A stretch of DNA of 64,000 bases. Source: Microcebus murinus. Taxonomy: Eukaryota; Chordata; Mammalia; Primates; Cheirogaleidae. Location: assembly GCF_040939455.1 (NCBI RefSeq), contig NC_134117.1, positions 61,898,501-61,962,500 of the forward strand. Direction: 5' to 3'. The stretch's first letter is position 1; each line of letters opens with the position of its first letter. Below are positions 11,182-20,350 of the stretch, in pieces. A program made the translations under genes and the position numbers. The notes beneath the pieces are model-generated. The model saw nothing but the letters and a program-made list of their open reading frames with translations. It did not search any database and was not told where the DNA came from.

Positions 11182-11919
11182 ATGGGTAATATTCCGCTGC
11201 GGCGCTTTTTGTGGCCTATTAAGAACCTCTTAGCATCACAAGGAGTGCACTGTGAGGAAAGGACCCTCATAAAATTTTTGAAGGAGGTGGACCGTGTAGC
11301 TCCTTGGTTCCTCCACTCGGGTTCTTTGACTATTCTCTCTTGGGGGAAGTTAGGGCGGGACCTTCGTGGCGCAGGACTTTTAAAGCCAGGCACTCTCCTT
11401 GTTCACAACCTAATTATGGAGTGCCTGTATGATGAAAGTTCAGGCCCGCGCATAGCAGCTAGCCAAAGAGCACTGAGTGACTTGCAAGAAGCAAGCTCAG
11501 AGAGAAGCAGTAAGGGAAGAACCGCGGTAAAAGGTGGAAAAAAGGAATATAGAGCTCAAAAAAGGAAAATGCAGGGAGGGATAGCGCAGCCCGACCTGAA
11601 AAGGGAGAGAAAGAAGAAAAGGGAGAGAAAGAAGAAAAGGGAGAGAAAGAAATGTAAAGGTACCAGGAATAAAAATAACAAAGGAAAGGACAGGACAGAA
11701 GACAGAGGAGATAGCCTTTTTCTGTCAGAATTTAAGAAATTAAATATTTCTGAGGATGATTCCTCTTCTTCCTCTTCTCTTACTTCCTCAAGTTCAGGGG
11801 AGGAGGCGGGGGAGGAACTAGAAAAGAAAGAGGAACCGGTTTTTCAGGAAGCGGCAGGTTGTGAGCGGTACCGCCCACCTCCGCATGCCCCGCCTTGGGA
11901 AGGGCTGGGTTTTTCTTAG
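11182..11919 (+). pseudogene. gag fragment: matrix domain plus Lys-rich and Ser/acidic tail
   Basis: The start is taken at 11182 because it gives an N-terminal Met-Gly (MGNIPLRR), the myristoylation context of betaretroviral Gag; an in-frame ATG at 11146 is in the leader. Residues 1 to about 100 look like a betaretroviral matrix domain (hydrophobic 'APWFLHSG' region, then 'GRDLRGAGLL'). Next comes a very basic segment with a tandem RERKKK-type repeat at 11597-11650, then an acidic serine run about 11761-11830. The frame ends at TAG (11917-11919). Capsid (including the major homology region), zinc knuckles and protease are all missing. The next sequence is reverse transcriptase in the same frame. 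A deletion of the gag 3' part and pro best explains this. Confidence 0.8.
11597..11650 (+). repeat. 18-bp tandem repeat inside gag
   Basis: The unit gggagagaaagaagaaaa is repeated nearly three times in register, encoding Arg-Glu-Arg-Lys-Lys-Lys blocks. The length is a multiple of three, so the frame is kept. It probably arose by slippage and may vary between copies. Confidence 0.85.
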
Positions 11920-12603
11920 GGGCCGCTCGCCGCTGGGGATTCTCTGCCCATACCCTGGAATACAGAGGAGCCAGTGTGGGTACCTCAGTGGCCCTTACCC
12001 TCTGAAAAGTTACTCGCGGCCCATAATCTAGTGCAAGAGCAGCTTACTCTTGGGCATCTTGAACCCTCTCAATCTCCTTGGAATACTCCTATTTTTGTGA
12101 TTAAGAAAAGGTCTGGTAAATGGAGACTGTTGCATGACCTTAGAGCAATTAATGCCCAGATGCAGCTTATGGGGCCTGTTCAAAGAGGACTGCCCCTTCT
12201 CTCAGCTTTGCCTAAACATTGGAGTCTAATTATCTTGGACATTAAAGACTGTTTTTTCTCTATTCCTCTGCACCCACAAGATAAAAGCAGATTTGCATTC
12301 ACGCTTCCTTCCATAAACCATGAGCAGCCTGATGCAAGATATCAATGGCAGGTTTTGCCTCAGGGCATGGCTAACAGTCCCACTATGTGCCAACTTTATG
12401 TGGCCTCAGCTATCCAGCCGGTTAGGCAGAAGTTTTCAAAGGTAAGAATTATACATTATATGGATGATATTCTCTTGTGTCATTGTGATGATAGCGTACT
12501 TCGCCAAGCTTATGCGTCCCTTCAGGCTCACTTAAAGGGAAAAGGGCTTGCTGGTCGCTCCAGAAAAGGTGCAAGAGGGAGAAGTAGGCGCGTTTCTTGG
12601 TAG
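11920..12603 (+). pseudogene. pol, reverse transcriptase fingers/palm portion (first frame)
   Basis: The frame continues from gag directly after the TAG. It opens with the conserved RT entry ([13 protein letters not shown]) and carries motif A (LDIKDCFF), the LPQGMANSP motif and the YMDD active site at 12457-12468. The RT core residues are therefore present. The frame is lost at about 12540-12548 by a +1 shift in an A/G-run region (aagggaaaagggc), after which the homologous reading continues in another frame. Protease and dUTPase, normally upstream, are absent. Confidence 0.88.
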
Positions 12604-14179
12604 TAGCATTCTCCCTGACAAAATTGTGCCTCAAAGACTGTCCATCCGAAGAGATGCCTTAAAAACATTAAACGATTTTCAAAAACTGCTAGGGGATATC
12701 AATTGGCTTCGACCTTTTTTATGTCTTACCACAGCAGAACTGAAGCCATTATTTCAGATTCTAGAGGGAGACTCACACATCACGTCTCCTAGAACTTTGA
12801 CTCCTGAGGCCCTAAAAGCTCTTCATAAGGTAGAAGAAGCCATTCAAAAGGCGCAACTAGTGCGCATTCAGCACCATGATCCTTTCTCCCTCTGTGTACT
12901 CCCTTCTCCCACGCTCCCTACGGCAGTGCTTTGGCAGGATGGTCCCCTTTTATGGGTGCATCCTCAAGCCTCTCCAGGAAAGGTAATTGGCCATTATCCT
13001 ACCTGTGTGGCCGAGATAGCTTTAAAGGGTATTAGTTTGGCTGTGTCCCATTTTGGACGTCACCCTGATAGCCTGATTTGTCCATATACTGCCAATCAGG
13101 TGAACACCCTATGTGCCACTCTTGATGCATGGGCCATATTGAGATGCACCTTCCCGGGGAGCATTGACAACCATTATCCCAGACATGCCTTACTGCAGTT
13201 TGCAATGAGAAACGAGCTTATTTTCCCAAAAGTAACTTCACTGCAACCTTTGGTTGATGCCTTGGATGTGTATACCGATGGCTCTAAGACGGGTATTGGA
13301 AGCTATGTCATTCAGGACAAGGTGTATACCAAACAGTTTAACTATTCTTCTCCTCAGCTAGTAGAGTGTGCCGTAGTCGGTCTGGTTCTCAGTACCATCA
13401 CTGAAGCTATCAACATCATCTCAGACTCCTTTTATGTGGTCAACGCAGTTAAACAGTTAGAGAACTCCTTTCACATTCTTGCCAAGAGTACTGTCTTTTC
13501 TGTATTTACAGAAATTAGGAATACTATTCAAAATAGGAAAAACCCATTTTCCATTCAGCATATCAGAGCTCATTCCTTGTTACCTGGACCTATGGCTGCG
13601 GGAAATGCTATGGCCGATGGCGCCACTCGCGCCCTCTGGGTGTCTGATGGCCACGCCGCCGCCATAGACTTTCATAAACTTTATCATGTGCCAGCTGAAA
13701 CCTTACGACTTAAGTTCAGCATCACGCGTGCAGATGCTCGTGAGATTGTACTGCAATGTCCAAGTTGTGCTCCTTATCGCACTGTTGTTCATAAGGGCGT
13801 GAATCCTAGGGGTTTGCGTCCTCTACAACTGTGGCAAATGGATGTAACTCATGTCCCATCCTTTGGGAAGCTTCAGTATGTTCACGTGTCTGTTGACACG
13901 TGCTCAGGCGTCCTTCATGCCACGCCTCTGGCTGGAGAAAAGGCAAGTTACGTTATCATTCACTGCCTAGAAGCTTGGGCAGCCTGGGGCAAGCCCCGGG
14001 TTATTAAGACAGATAATGGCCCGGCTTATACCTCAAAATCTTTTCAGCAGTTTTGCACTCGCTTGGGTGTGGAGCACCGTACCGGTCTTCCCTACAACCC
14101 TCAAGCGCAAGGGAACGTGCTCACGGCACGCTCAAAATGTACTTACAAAAACAAAAAGGGGGAGATGCCCTACAGCTAG
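12548..14179 (+). pseudogene. pol, RT thumb/connection, RNase H and integrase core (second frame)
   Basis: Open frame holding the RT C-terminal part, an RNase H domain with its acidic residues visible (VYTDGSKTG near 13268, [26 protein letters not shown]) and the integrase N-terminal zinc site (HKLYH then CPSC, about 13672-13770). Two of the three integrase catalytic acids are here: Asp in QMDVTH (13841) and Asp in IKTDNGPA (14012). The third lies beyond a second frameshift at about 14110, where a few bases appear to be missing just after NPQAQG. Downstream residues in this frame are not pol. Confidence 0.88.
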
Positions 14180-14574
14180 GGCTATCACCCAAAGGACGCC
14201 TCTCCTTTGCTCTCTTTACTTTAAATTTTTTAAATTTAGATGTCAAGGGACGTTCGGCAGCAGACAGGCATGTCACGCCTGCTCCGCCACAGAAAGAATT
14301 AGTGAAGTGGAAAGATGTGTTGTCTAATCTATGGAAAGGCCCGGATCCAGTGTTAATGAGATCCAGGGGAGCTATTTGTATTTTTCCACAGGACCAGGAC
14401 AATCCCATCTGGGTGCCCACGCGGCTGACCAGAACGGTGCAGCAGCCTCCAGAGCAGCATGGGGACCCAGTGGCTACTCCTCCTGACGACAGCATAGATG
14501 ATCGCGAGGATGGCAGCGGAGCCACGCTGGGGGATCCTGTCAGTGCTTCCCCTGCCGATGCCTGTGACACATAA
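14095..14574 (+). pseudogene. pol, integrase C-terminal portion (third frame)
   Basis: After the second break the homologous reading resumes in the first frame with RERAHGTLK, which supplies the integrase glutamate, then a K/Q-rich helix and a C-terminal DNA-binding-like domain (KWKDVL..LWKGPDPVL..GAICIFPQDQDNPIWVP). It ends at TAA 14572-14574 in a Pro/Asp-rich tail that overlaps the env start, the usual betaretroviral arrangement. Confidence 0.82.
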
Positions 14575-15159
14575 CTCACCAATTTTCCCTCGCTTCTCTT
14601 CTACTCATGTTTCCCTGGGCACTGCGTACATGCCGTTGGACACACAGAGTAGTAATCTGGAGGGAAATAGATCCTTCTCCTTGAAGGGGACTTTGTGTTT
14701 TGTGTGGGGTTAACGGAAGCTGCACGGACTTGGCCCCCCTGTCCATTGGTGGCTGGGGGTATGGCAGGGAATGCTAGTTTCGCATGGAATCTTAGCGACT
14801 CTTTTAAAGGTTCTGTGAGGGTGATTGCGGGAGGGCAAAACGCGACCTTTGCCCCTATACCTGTCTGGGTTTGGCCCCCGTTTATCTGGGTGGTATCCAC
14901 GGAAAAACCCTCTGGTACACATGTGAACTGTTCCTCTAATACGTGCAATTATACATTGTGTTGGAATGCCATGTCTCACCCCTCTGCCATTGTTACTTGC
15001 TTGCCTAGATACATTCCTGTTTCTGTTGAAGCTCCTAGCTCTATGACTTTGTTTCGGTCTTGCAGCCACGGACCATGTGGTATTGGAACAGACATTTGCT
15101 GCGAGACATTTGAACTGAGACAGTCTGCACAGGTGTGGTTGACCATGCTAAAAGGTTAG
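14498..15159 (+). pseudogene. env surface-subunit remnant, frameshifted, no TM
   Basis: An env-like frame starts at ATG 14498, overlapping the end of pol. It has a hydrophobic leader-like stretch (WGILSVLPLPMPV). It stops at 14713. The related reading resumes one frame over (from about 14695) and runs to 15159. The second part is Cys- and Trp-rich with several N-glycosylation sequons (NAS, NLS, NAT, NCS, NYT), like the end of a surface subunit. The furin site, fusion peptide, heptads and membrane anchor of the transmembrane subunit are missing, so it could not act in entry. Assignment rests on position and composition. Confidence 0.65.
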
Positions 15160-15240
15160 CCTAGTTTTGGGTTGCACCCGTTCCTACCCCCAGGTATTTT
15201 AGCAGACATGGCCTTTGCACTCTGAGGGGTCTCTCCCATT

Positions 15241-15281
15241 GCACCAAATAAGGCATGTCTCCTATCCCACAGCCAGCCTTT
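15241..15281 (+). repeat. 41-bp direct repeat in proviral 3' region, copy 1
   Basis: Starts gcaccaaataaggcatgtct and is repeated exactly 112 bp downstream (15353-15393). An upstream agacatggcct (about 15203) can pair with its aggcatgtct. Direct repeats between env and the polypurine tract in simple retroviruses are often RNA export elements. That role is inferred. Confidence 0.9.
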
Positions 15282-15352
15282 GCACACCTCCGAGTTGTGC
15301 TCATTGCACGAGGATAGGTGGTTGCTGGTGAAAGTGAGGCTCTGCAACCTTG

Positions 15353-15393
15353 GCACCAAATAAGGCATGTCTCCTATCCCACAGCCAGCCTTT
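15353..15393 (+). repeat. 41-bp direct repeat in proviral 3' region, copy 2
   Basis: Exact copy of 15241-15281, ending about 40 bp before the polypurine tract. No difference between copies is visible. Confidence 0.9.
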
Positions 15394-15422
15394 AACGGTT
15401 GCTCAGCTCTCATTAAATTAAT

Positions 15423-15436
15423 AAAACAGGGGGAGA
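15423..15436 (+). promoter_or_regulatory. Polypurine tract
   Basis: aaaacagggggaga directly abuts the 3' LTR, as required for plus-strand priming. Confidence 0.88.
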
Positions 15437-15764
15437 TGTGGGGCGCGGTGTCAACGCCATTACAAGTTGGCGCCTGTTTCCGGCTTTGCCTAGAGCAGCT
15501 AACAAGTTCAGCACACGCACAATTGTCGGTTGCCCTGTGGCGCGAGAATGCAAACAAAGGGTCCTGATATGGACTAATGCTTTGGCGGCTCGACAGCTGA
15601 GCGGCCTATCCCAGCTTAGGGGTTGTGCTTCTAGGGTATATAGCAGCCTGCGCGCTGCCGGGCTGGGTCTTCCGTATCATGTAAGTCTAAAGGGAACCCC
15701 ATTAAAGCACTGTCAGAAGAACTCCTGTTGCCGCGTCTTCCTTGCTGGCGAGGCGGGCGCGACA
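15437..15764 (+). repeat. 3' LTR of the IAP-like provirus
   Basis: 328 bp, identical to the 5' LTR. TATA at 15636-15643 and ATTAAA at 15701-15706. As the downstream LTR it could start transcription into flanking DNA, toward the inverted repeat arm at 15.8 kb. Confidence 0.95.
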
Positions 15765-15770
15765 CTTGCC
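15765..15770. repeat. Provirus target-site duplication, right copy
   Basis: cttgcc, a perfect match to 10731-10736. Confidence 0.92.
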
Positions 15771-15821
15771 CTCCTGACCTCCACTGCCCTGCCCTCACCC
15801 TGTCCCAATGATATTCTGAGC

Positions 15822-16140
15822 CTGTCGGTGGCCAGTGAGGCTTCCCCTGTGAATGCCCCCACAGGTGTGCATGGCACTTGCCCAGTGAGAAGAGAAGCAG
15901 ATCCAAGGCAGAGTGTAAAGTCACACCTGGCAACAAGGGGAAGCCACCCAGCAAAGGCAGGGCAGGGGGCATTTGCAGGAGTCAGCCTGGGTGGGCACAG
16001 GGGCTGCAGGTGGGACACAGCTGAGGACCCACCAGCCACTGATGCGACCACTGACAGGGGCCACCTGGTGGCCTCTTCATGGTGGCTGCAACAGGTGGTC
16101 ACAAAGCCATGGGAGGAGGACAGCTGGCGGCATCGTCTGG
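15822..16140 (+). repeat. Inverted repeat arm A
   Basis: About 315 bp matching, on the opposite strand, 18600-18915 at roughly 90 percent by eye. Shared blocks include 'caggtgtgcatgg', 'cccagtgagaagagaagc', 'ggggctgcaggtgggacaca' and 'actgacaggggccacctgg'. The identity of the unit is unknown; no coding potential is convincing. It begins about 50 bp after the provirus. Confidence 0.85.
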
Positions 16141-17203
16141 GGGAGGGGAGCTAACACACAATCCAGACATCGCTCTTTCACCAGCAGCACAGACGCCCCC
16201 ACCATATGGACTCGCTGCTCCCCCTCGATCCTGTTGACCTCAGCAGGACCTGCCACCCATCCACCTCCTGTCTCCTTGTTCTTTCAAGTCCTGGCCCCAG
16301 AGCCTGACCCCTAGACCACTCTCATTCCCACACGGCACACGGCCCCAGCCCCTTTTCTGTGTGTCCTGTGCTCAGGATCACACTGATGATGGATGAAGCC
16401 AACCGTTCGCCTTTTCTGTGCCCATCCTGAGCTACTGAACACTACTGGGGGAAAAATAAACCATGGGGCTGGCTGGCACCCACATAAGTTAATGCCCACA
16501 GCCTCAATTGAAGCCTCAATGCTGAGCACTTTTTAATGCAACGTTCGACTAGAAGCAAGAAAAGCAAGTTTCTAAGAATTAGGAAATTATCTACAAATGT
16601 TTAAGGAAGGAAACTTGAAGCCAGAACAGTGATTGGCTATGAAGAACCGTGAAGATTCGAGAGTGTGACTGATGCCTAAAGGCCTACGACGCTGTGTGAC
16701 AGGTGGACTGGGAGGTGAGGCCTCAGCTCTCGGCATGGAGAGTGCTGGAATCTGCTCCCTCATAAGCCGGGGGCTGCAGAGCCCCTCCCACCGTAACCTC
16801 CAACCCCATGAAACAGAAGAGGAATGTCAGGCCCAGCCCAGGACACAGCTCAGAGGAAGGCCACTTGCCCTGGGCACCGGCAGGAAATCGCAGCCACGTG
16901 TCTGCACTGAGTTGGTGCAGACGATCTGAGCTGCGAAGACATTACAGCCCATCAGGAACTGATAGAATCTGCCAGGGCCCAGCAAACCAAACGGGAAACT
17001 GTCCCTCTGCAGACACCTTCCCCAGGCAGGGTCACTGGGATCCTCATGGAAAACCATCTCCTACTGGACAGGAGCTCAGAGGAAAACCTTCCAGGGATCC
17101 AACCAAAGTGAGCCAGCAGACACAAAAAACAGGAAGGTTCTGGTGTCAGGAAGCAGAGATGACCTAGCAATCTGAGAGCGGCATTAAAATGAATGCATGC
17201 ATA
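16141..17203. other. Anonymous sequence between inverted arms
   Basis: No gene or repeat recognised. Confidence 0.4.
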
Positions 17204-17555
17204 GGCCGGGCGCGGCGGCTCACGCCTGTAATCCTAGCAATCTGGGAGGCCAAGGCGGGCGGATTTCTCCAGGTCAGGAGTTCAAAACCACCCCAAGTAA
17301 GAGCGAGACCCCATCTCTACTATAAATAGAAAGAAATTAATTGGCCAACTAATATATATAGAAAAAATTAGCCGGGCATCGTGGCGCATGCCTGTAGTCC
17401 CAGCTACTCAGGAGGCTGAGGCAGGAGGATTGCTTTAGCCCAGGATTGAGGTTGCTGTGAGCTAGGCTGACGCCACGACACTCACTCTAGCCTGAGCAAC
17501 ATAGCGAAACTCTGTCTCAAAATAAATAAATAAACAAACAAACAAATAAATAAAC
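17204..17555 (+). mobile_element. Alu SINE, lemur type
   Basis: A full dimer starting ggccgggcgcggcggctcac, with linker 'attaattggccaactaat' and the right arm gctgtgagctaggctgacg, ending in an A/AAAT/AAAC tail. It is flanked by near-identical duplications aaaatgaatgcatg (17186) and aaaatgagtgcatg (17556). The linker points to a strepsirrhine host. Confidence 0.93.
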
Positions 17556-18599
17556 AAAATGAGTGCATGGAGAATGTTCAAGAAAGATGAAGAAGGAATA
17601 AACCAGCAAGAACAGCTCGTCATGACAGGGTTTTAAAATGGCCAAAGCAAAGTTCTAAAATGCGTTGAATTAGAAATGAAGCACAAGACAAATCTGAAGA
17701 GGAAAGGGGGAGTAACTCCAAGGACAGACCTGGGCAGTGTCCATGGCGCAGCACCAACGATAGGCATGGGAGCCATGGACAGACAGCGACATTCGAGGAG
17801 CAGGCGAGGGAGCTCAGGCTCTAGCCTCTGTGGTCAGAGGTGGAAGGAAAGACACCAAGCGCTCTCTCTCTCAATCTCTCTCTCTGATTCTCTCACACGC
17901 ACACACGCACGCACACGCCTGTACCTGCAGGCTGAGCTGGCCGATTATCGTGGCCACACAGCGAGCCCCAGTGGCGGAACCCAGTAGCCGTCTGCTGCGG
18001 GGAGTCAGGGGTCTGCGCTTCCCAGAGGGTCCTGACAGGCAGGCGGAGCAGGGTGGACACCGCCTCTGGCTGGGGCACACGCGTTCCTGGTCTTACACGG
18101 GTGGTTAGAACAGGTCCCACGCTCAGGGACCAGGGCAGTCTTCACTCAGGTCTGGAGTCCCTCAAAGTGTCTGAGATGTGCATGCCGGGTGTCCCCTACA
18201 GGTGAGATTCCTTCAGTCCCACAGTGACTGCTTCTCACCTCCCAAACGCCGCCCCCACTGCCTCACCCCTCAGTCGCCTAGCATCTCGCCTCCTGCTGAA
18301 GACATGACCACCCGCAGGACAGTTGGGAGGACGCCAGCCTGTCCCCACGTGCCCTCCGTCTCTGCCCTTTGATCCGTGGACGCTGGCAGAGAGGGCCTGC
18401 CTTTGTTTCCCTCCTCACTGAAGTCAAGTCTGCAGTGTGGCCAGGCTCCCATGCCCGCCCTCTTCTCACTGACCCCGCCCCCTTTCCCTGCATCTCCTGC
18501 TGCTCCCAGCTCTCCCCTGGGACTCCCAGAGCTCGCAGCATGCCCGCCCTCGTGCACACCCTCCTTGGCCCTCGCCCTTCCCCTCCAGCTCCCCCCCAT
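17556..18599. other. Anonymous sequence with a short CT/CA-rich tract
   Basis: A (CT)n then (CACG)n tract lies at about 17862-17910. Otherwise nothing recognised. Confidence 0.4.
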
Positions 18600-18915
18600 A
18601 CCCACGCCAGCTGTCTGCCCTCGTCACATGGCTTTGTGGCCACCTGCTGCACCCACCCTGAAGAGGCCCCCAGGTGGCCCCTGTCAGTGGTAGCATCAGT
18701 GGCTGGTGGGCCTTCAGCTGTGTCCCACCTGCAGCCCCTGTGCCCGGCCAGGCTGTCTCCTGCAAACGCCCCCTGCCCTGCCTTGCCAGGCGGCTTCCCC
18801 TTGTTCCCAGGTGTGACTTTGCTCTCTGCCTTCGAACCGCTTCTCTTCTCACTGGGCAGCCACCATGCACACCTGTCGGGGCAGTCACAGGGGAAGCCCC
18901 ACTGGCCACTGACAC
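18600..18915 (-). repeat. Inverted repeat arm B
   Basis: Reverse-strand partner of 15822-16140, separated from it by about 2.46 kb. The long minus-strand frame across it (18278-19180) is Pro/Gly-rich and has no domain, so I do not call it a gene. Confidence 0.85.
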
Positions 18916-20160
18916 CTCCATCTGCAAGTTTGCTGCTGTCTCTGCAGAGTAGGGCTGGACGCAGGGGAGAGACCCTGTGACGTGCTGGGTCTGGGGAGGG
19001 GAAGGGCACTGGACGGCAGGGCTGGAGGAGCTGAAGACAAGCACTGAGAATGCCCCGTCTTTCCTGGGATTGTCCCTGGGGATTGGGGCTGTGTCCACAG
19101 GTCTCCTGGGCTAAGAGGGTGCCGGTGCTGGTGGGTTGCAGGGCACCCCGCGGACCCTGCAGGGAGGGAGCAGAGGGCACAGCCAGGGTCGAGGGGGACA
19201 GTCACTCCAGCTGCAACCTACCCTGGGTTGAGTGGAGCAGAAATCAAGTTGAAGTCCTGAATGGAGATGGCTGAAACGTGGCCTTTCTACCTGCCCCCCT
19301 CTGCACCCACGATCCCTGGAGAACACGGGAGTGAGGATGGTGCTCTTGCCTTAGTCGTTCATCTCAGCCCCCTCTCTGGTTCTAATTCAGGAAGGACACA
19401 ATGTGCAAGAGGAACGTACAGTGGTGAACGGACATATCTTCAGGGCCAGGGAGACTTTCTCACTCCCCACACTTCTCTGACTGCTAATCAGAGTCTACAG
19501 TGCCACCAGTTAGGCCCATTGCCTTAACATAGGCCTTGTCCCTTATTTAAATGCAAAACGTCCAGGGGTGTGGTTAAGTGTGACTGGTCACTCACACCTT
19601 CCTAGTCCTTTCCTAAGAGGTTTAGATGCTGAGAAAAGTGAGAGCACAGCAACCTAAGAGGAGCGAGACCTTGGGCAGGAGGGGAGGGCTGAGAGCAGGT
19701 GAGCACCCAGCACACACACTGTCCCCTGGCGGAAGGTCCCGGGGTTCAGATCTGCCCATGTAATGCACCATGCCCCATCAGCACAGCCCACCAGGCCCTG
19801 CTCGGGTTGGGCAGCTCCGACCCTGGAGCTCTTGGTCATGGCGGCCAGGAGGGACGCCCACCCTTGACACATCTATCCACCTTTTTACCAAAATCTCAGT
19901 CACTGCGCACCTACACTGTGCCGGTCCCCAGGCTGGGTGCAGGGAACACAAAGATTCAGATACCCCAGTGATGTTCCCAGGGAAAGAGAAACGCCCCAGT
20001 GCAGTGACAGGAATGCTGAGAGGGGAGCAGGCAGCAGGAGAGGCAGCTGTTTCTTTTCTTTAAATTTCTGTTTAATTTTTCATTGTTCATTATTTTCAAA
20101 TGTACACAAAAATAGAATCAACAGTGTAACAAACTCCCTGAAGCCAAGACCAAGCCCTAA
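18916..20160. other. Anonymous sequence
   Basis: No gene or clear repeat. The last 110 bp before the TTA tract (caaatgtacacaaaaataga) looks like an old interspersed repeat of unknown type. Confidence 0.4.
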
Positions 20161-20350
20161 GTATTTTTATCAGTATTATTTTTATTTTTTTATTTTTATT
20201 ATTTTATTATTTTTATTATTATTTTTTTTATTATTATTATTATTTTTTTATTATTTTTATTATTATTTTTTATTATTATTTTTATTATTATTTTTATTTT
20301 TATTATTATTTTTATTATTATTTTTATTATTATTTTTATCAGTATTATGT
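20161..20350. repeat. (TTTTTATTA)n low-complexity tract bounded by a 17-bp repeat
   Basis: About 190 bp of T/A sequence built from ttttta and tta units. The same 17-mer atttttatcagtattat occurs at both ends (20163-20179 and 20332-20348), so the tract probably grew by duplication from within that motif. The Leu/Phe reading frame across it is an artefact. Confidence 0.85.

Larger units (their letters stand above)
10737..15764 (+). mobile_element. IAP-like class II (ERV2) provirus, internally deleted, very young
   Basis: A 5,028-bp provirus with the order 5' LTR, primer binding site, gag fragment, pol, env fragment, polypurine tract, 3' LTR. It carries 6-bp flanking duplications and a tRNA-Phe primer site. 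The LTRs start tgtggggcgcggtgtcaacg and resemble rodent intracisternal A-particle LTRs in length and in the 'cgccattacaag..ggcgc' opening. Gag capsid and nucleocapsid, the protease and the transmembrane env subunit are absent, and pol is broken by two frameshifts. It cannot make its own particles or enzymes. The two LTRs show no difference over 328 bp, so insertion was recent. IAP-like is my inference from LTR, primer and pol features; ERV2 class is firm. Confidence 0.93.

Noticed and set aside
11597..11650. Short regular repeat that could suggest an array
   Set aside because: An in-frame tandem duplication within gag with no spacers; CRISPR is not expected in a mammal.
10737..15764. Replication-competent provirus
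   Set aside because: Capsid, nucleocapsid, protease and the env transmembrane subunit are absent and pol has two frameshifts.
18278..19180. 300-codon minus-strand frame
   Set aside because: It spans inverted repeat arm B, has no recognisable domain, and the matching arm A does not keep the frame.
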